From: [Actinobacillus] rossii
GTDB taxonomy: Bacteria > Pseudomonadota > Gammaproteobacteria > Enterobacterales > Pasteurellaceae
Length of the DNA stretch: 64,000 bases
Reading direction: 5' to 3'
Assembly: GCA_900444965.1 (NCBI GenBank)
Contig: UFRQ01000003.1
Location: 1,426,001 to 1,490,000, forward strand
Numbering within the stretch: position 1 is the stretch's first letter; every line of letters begins with the position of its first letter. Under the pieces are notes generated by a model. The model was not told the DNA's origin. It ran no database searches and worked only from the letters and a program-made list of their open reading frames with translations. Below, one piece after another: positions 61,102 to 64,000 of this stretch. Made by a program: the position numbers and the translations under genes.

Positions 61102-61134
61102 TGCGACATAACTTGTCGCGTTCATCTGTAAAAT
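61102..61134 (+). promoter_or_regulatory. Promoter of the AAA/AAA/PP2C operon with TGCGACA inverted repeat
   Basis: TGCGACATAACTTGTCGCG (61102-61120): arms TGCGACA and TGTCGCG around TAACT. The -10 TAAAAT is at 61129-61134, 27 bp from the repeat start (28 bp in the other promoter). No -35 consensus is visible, suggesting activator dependence. Confidence 0.6.
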
Positions 61135-61163
61135 GATTCCATTAATCTAAGAAGGAGTCATTT

Positions 61164-62528
61164 ATGTCAGTCAAATATCAATTAAACCCACCGACAGTTT
61201 CTCTTTATAGAGAAAAAATGATTCATCAGATTTTATCTGATCCTTTATGTTTTGGTAGTGAGTTCAGACACAATGAGTGGCAACATAATGATGTTGCTAG
61301 TGCTTTAGGTTTACCTTGTGAATTAGAACAGAATGATGATATTGATTTTCGCAAAACAGTGAGAACGTTATTAGATAAACGCTTTCAACAAATTAAAGAT
61401 ATGGAATATTATCCTGAAAATGAAAGTATCAAACAAGGTTATGAGAATATTCAATTTTTGCATCAATTGCTTGGATTAACAGATGCAGAAGTGAAAATAT
61501 TATATTTTGCGTTCCATGTAAACGTAGAAAGTCCTTTAGTTTCACTATCTTATTGTTTAGAAAAAAAAGATTTCAGTCAAAGCTGTCAATTCTTAGCGAA
61601 TATATTAAGACTGCCATTGTCGGACGTAAAAATGGCACTGAAAAAACAAAGTAAATTGTTAAGTTACAATTTACTTGAACGAAATTTTTCCCCTGATCAA
61701 GTTCACGAGTTTGTTAATTGGGGAGAATTGATTGAATTTGATGATTTTGTGACACAGCCCTTAACTTCCGAGAATGTTTTGCAGCGTTGTGTCAAAGTCA
61801 CAGAAAAGCCAAATTTAGCATGGCAACATTTTGACCACCTTGATTCTATGCGTCAGACGATGCTGAATTATTTGCAGTATGCGATAAAAAGCGCAAAAAA
61901 AGGAGGCAATATCCTTATATATGGTAAACCAGGAACAGGGAAAACGGAATTTTCCGCATTGTTAGGTGAAATGTTAAATTTGTCGTCTTATACCATTGAA
62001 TATATGGATGAAGATGATGACGCATTGAAACCTGTCAAGCGATTAGTTTATTCTCGACTAGCTCAAAAATTACTCGGGTCACAACGGGCTGTTGTGATTT
62101 TTGATGAAATTGAAGATGTATTTTCTCATTCGTTATTTGAACGATCTGTTGCGCAAACTCATAAAGCTTGGACGAATAACTTATTGGAAACGAATCAGGT
62201 GCCGATGATTTGGCTTTCAAACGATGTGAGTTGTATGGATGCGGCATTTATTCGCCGTTTTGATATTGTATTTCAAATACCAGATTTACCGATATCACAT
62301 AAAGAAATACTCATTAAAAAGTTGGTTGGAGAGCATTTAAGTACAGAATATATTCACTATTTTGCTAAAGTGCGGTCGCTTTCGCCTGCGATTTTAGATC
62401 GTACCTTTACTGTGGTAAATCAATTGCAGCAGAGCAATCCTGAACAGGATTTTGTGGAACAGGCGATGACTTTGTTAAATCAAACCTTGCAAGCGCAAGG
62501 GCATAAAAAATTCAGCCGTTTTAACTGA
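61164..62528 (+). CDS. AAA+ ATPase with long N-terminal helical domain (first of a pair)
   Basis: 454 residues. Residues 1-215 are a mostly helical region I do not recognise. Residues about 225-400 form an AAA+ domain: Walker A GKPGTGKT (254-261), Walker B VVIFDEIE (309-316), sensor WLSNDV (350-355) and Arg finger RRF (364-366). A short helical tail ends ...HKKFSRFN. It is likely a remodelling ATPase. In related proteins I recall, this module and the next are one polypeptide, so this may be the N-terminal half of a split protein. Strong AAGGAG Shine-Dalgarno. Confidence 0.85.
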   Translation: MSVKYQLNPPTVSLYREKMIHQILSDPLCFGSEFRHNEWQHNDVASALGLPCELEQNDDIDFRKTVRTLLDKRFQQIKDMEYYPENESIKQGYENIQFLHQLLGLTDAEVKILYFAFHVNVESPLVSLSYCLEKKDFSQSCQFLANILRLPLSDVKMALKKQSKLLSYNLLERNFSPDQVHEFVNWGELIEFDDFVTQPLTSENVLQRCVKVTEKPNLAWQHFDHLDSMRQTMLNYLQYAIKSAKKGGNILIYGKPGTGKTEFSALLGEMLNLSSYTIEYMDEDDDALKPVKRLVYSRLAQKLLGSQRAVVIFDEIEDVFSHSLFERSVAQTHKAWTNNLLETNQVPMIWLSNDVSCMDAAFIRRFDIVFQIPDLPISHKEILIKKLVGEHLSTEYIHYFAKVRSLSPAILDRTFTVVNQLQQSNPEQDFVEQAMTLLNQTLQAQGHKKFSRFN

Positions 62529-62533
62529 ATCAA

Positions 62534-63232
62534 TTGAATTATAATTTAGATTATGTGGCTTGTTCGGCAAATATTTATCAAGTTTCTGCTGGGTTAACGC
62601 GAACCAAACGTGGCCGAATTTGTTGTTATGGACCACCCGGAACAGGTAAAACCGCGTGGGCGAATTGGTTAGCTGAACAATGCAGTATGCCTGCATTAGT
62701 AAAAAAAGGTTCAGATTTATTGGATAAGTTTGTAGGGGGAACGGAGCAAAATATTGCGGCTGCGTTTGAAGAAGCGAAAGAAAAAGAGATGGTTTTAATT
62801 TTGGATGAAGTCGATTCTTTTTTATTTGCGCGTGAAAATGGTCAGCGTAGTTGGGAACATAGTTTAGTTAATGAAATGCTCACACAAATTGAATCTTTTG
62901 ATGGTTTACTGGTGGTGTCCACGAATTTAATGGATAATTTAGATCCTGCTGCACTGCGTCGCTTTGATTTGAAATTACATTTTGATTATCTCAAACCCGA
63001 ACAAAGCCAAAAATTAGCAAAGGAGCAAGCTAAAAAACTTGGCTTATCCGCTTTAACTGATGAAAACTTAAAAACACTCGAAATTTTGACCGCACTTACC
63101 CCCGGGGATTTCACCGCTGTTGCGCGCTGTCATCGTTTTGCACCGTTTGAACGTGTAGATGATTGGCTAGATGCGTTAAAAGAAGAGTGTGAATTGAAAC
63201 AAGTTAAAGTTAGTATAAAAATTGGTTTTTGA
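62534..63232 (+). CDS. AAA+ ATPase (second of a pair), possibly the split C-terminal half of the preceding gene
   Basis: 232 residues from a TTG at 62534; no ATG occurs before the Walker A. Walker A GPPGTGKT (33-40), Walker B VLILDEVD (87-94), sensor STNLMDNLD and Arg finger RRF (142-144) show a complete, canonical AAA+ core of the FtsH/katanin style. Its frame is shifted relative to the gene before, and a TAA just upstream (62522) closes the frame. The Shine-Dalgarno is poor, so it may rely on coupling from the previous stop 5 bp away. Confidence 0.8.
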   Translation: MNYNLDYVACSANIYQVSAGLTRTKRGRICCYGPPGTGKTAWANWLAEQCSMPALVKKGSDLLDKFVGGTEQNIAAAFEEAKEKEMVLILDEVDSFLFARENGQRSWEHSLVNEMLTQIESFDGLLVVSTNLMDNLDPAALRRFDLKLHFDYLKPEQSQKLAKEQAKKLGLSALTDENLKTLEILTALTPGDFTAVARCHRFAPFERVDDWLDALKEECELKQVKVSIKIGF

Positions 63233-63249
63233 GCGAATAGATAATAATT

Positions 63250-63996
63250 ATGTGGAATATGACTTTTTGCCAACAAGCGGGCAATCGAAAAAAGCGTAAT
63301 CAAGATGCATTGTTTAATGGGGAAGCAGTGTTTCAATATCAATTGAAAAAAGCGGAAAAACGCACTATAAATCGACCGCACTTGTTGTTTGGTGTGGCTG
63401 ATGGGATTTCCCATAGCCAAACGCCGCATATTGCCAGTCGATATTGGATGGAGAAGTTAAGCCATTGCGAGAGTTTAACCCAAGATTGGGTACGGTCAAC
63501 ACATCAGCAATTTTGCGAAGAATTGGCTGAAACTTGTTTTGGCTCTGCTACTACGTTTGTTGCGGCTGAATTAAATAATAATGGCAAAGGCAAAATTTTA
63601 AATATTGGGGATAGTCGTGCCTATCTGATTAAGTCAACAGAAGAGTGGATTCAGCTCAGCTTTGATCATATTGTTTTAAATGATTTATTAGCCGAAAGTG
63701 CGGAGAAAAAATCGAAATATTTCGCCAGAATTTACTATTGTTTGTCAGATTGTCTGGTGGCGGATTTCTTGGCAACAGATTTTCGGATTCATTGTGCAGA
63801 ATTTCACTTAGAGCAAGGCGATTGCTTACTATTATGTTCTGATGGATTAACCAATTTTGTTCCTGAGATTATGCGTTTGAAAATTTGGCAAATGTTTCCT
63901 GACATGACGCAACGTTTAACGGCTTTGCGCAATTATGTACGCAAATATGCACATTATGATGATTTAACCATTGTGGTTTGCGAATATAAGAAATAA
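63250..63996 (+). CDS. PP2C-family Ser/Thr protein phosphatase
   Basis: 248 residues, complete. All PP2C metal and phosphate motifs are present: RNQD (16-19), GVADG (48-52), GSATT (98-102), NIGDSRAY (118-125), CSDGL (196-200) and YDDLT (236-240). It removes phosphate from Ser/Thr; no kinase lies inside the window, so a partner may be just beyond 64000. Eighteen bases separate it from the AAA pair, and it shares their promoter. Confidence 0.9.
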   Translation: MWNMTFCQQAGNRKKRNQDALFNGEAVFQYQLKKAEKRTINRPHLLFGVADGISHSQTPHIASRYWMEKLSHCESLTQDWVRSTHQQFCEELAETCFGSATTFVAAELNNNGKGKILNIGDSRAYLIKSTEEWIQLSFDHIVLNDLLAESAEKKSKYFARIYYCLSDCLVADFLATDFRIHCAEFHLEQGDCLLLCSDGLTNFVPEIMRLKIWQMFPDMTQRLTALRNYVRKYAHYDDLTIVVCEYKK

Positions 63997-64000
63997 TGTA

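Noticed and set aside
62519..62528. A -1 programmed frameshift (T TTT AAC) joining the two AAA genes
   Set aside because: In the -1 frame the very next codon is TAA at 62522, so slippage there cannot produce a fusion.

Overview
The window is chromosomal DNA from a Pasteurellaceae bacterium of the Haemophilus/Aggregatibacter (Hin) type. The Hin DNA-uptake core AAGTGCGGT or its complement occurs roughly once per kilobase (about 65 copies by eye) and often forms terminator stems as head-to-head pairs. The DNA is AT-rich. Several gene orders match what I remember of H. influenzae: rec2-msbA-lpxK-kdsB, rnfABCDGE-nth, dksA-pcnB-folK, lpxL/hldE and argR/mdh. I see no rRNA, tRNA, CRISPR array, insertion sequence or prophage.

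Layout. 1-4.9 kb: the end of sucD, a lipoprotein, hemH-menI-modE, an orphan modA and tehB. 5-9.4 kb: pseudouridine/nucleoside salvage (NupC-type carrier, psuG, psuK, nucleoside hydrolase). 9.5-15 kb: an AfuABC sugar-phosphate ABC transporter with two tandem binding proteins. 15.2-17.2 kb: metR-azlC-azlD. 17.2-19.3 kb: csdE-csdA and a secreted nuclease. 19.4-21.9 kb: lrgA-lrgB-dGTPase with overlapping genes. 21.9-28.5 kb: housekeeping genes (SDR, argR, mdh, prmB, smrB, lpxL, hldE). 28.6-35.5 kb: the Rnf complex with nth and cueR. 35.5-40.1 kb: sanA, metX, folK-pcnB-dksA. 40.4-46.3 kb: the competence channel rec2 and the lipid A/LOS genes msbA-lpxK-kdsB. 46.4-53.3 kb: a frameshifted DUF937 gene, a DUF4198 metal-uptake-like protein, uvrC, a UDG-fold protein, selD and thiI. 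53.4-58.8 kb: a DegP/DegQ protease, zapG and the 1,3-diaminopropane pathway (ddc, dat). 59.1-64 kb: an accessory module made of a broken WYL-domain regulator, a DUF3883 nuclease-like protein, two AAA+ ATPases and a PP2C phosphatase, running to the window edge.

Most promising points. (1) The accessory module at the right end: the DUF3883 gene and the AAA/AAA/PP2C operon have near-identical 19-bp inverted repeats placed equally upstream of their -10 boxes, while the adjacent WYL regulator is a pseudogene. (2) A structured leader before dat, with a long-range closing stem that runs straight into a U7 tract, looks like an unassigned cis-regulatory RNA. (3) A REPIN-like array of five perfect hairpins and an Actinobacillus-type uptake sequence lie between dat and ddc. 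(4) pcnB appears to start at AUU, as in E. coli. (5) psuK, a kinase with its own HTH domain, has a perfect 13-bp-arm palindrome and a consensus CRP site upstream. Limits: everything was read by eye, with no alignment or database search, and gene orders recalled from other genomes are from memory.
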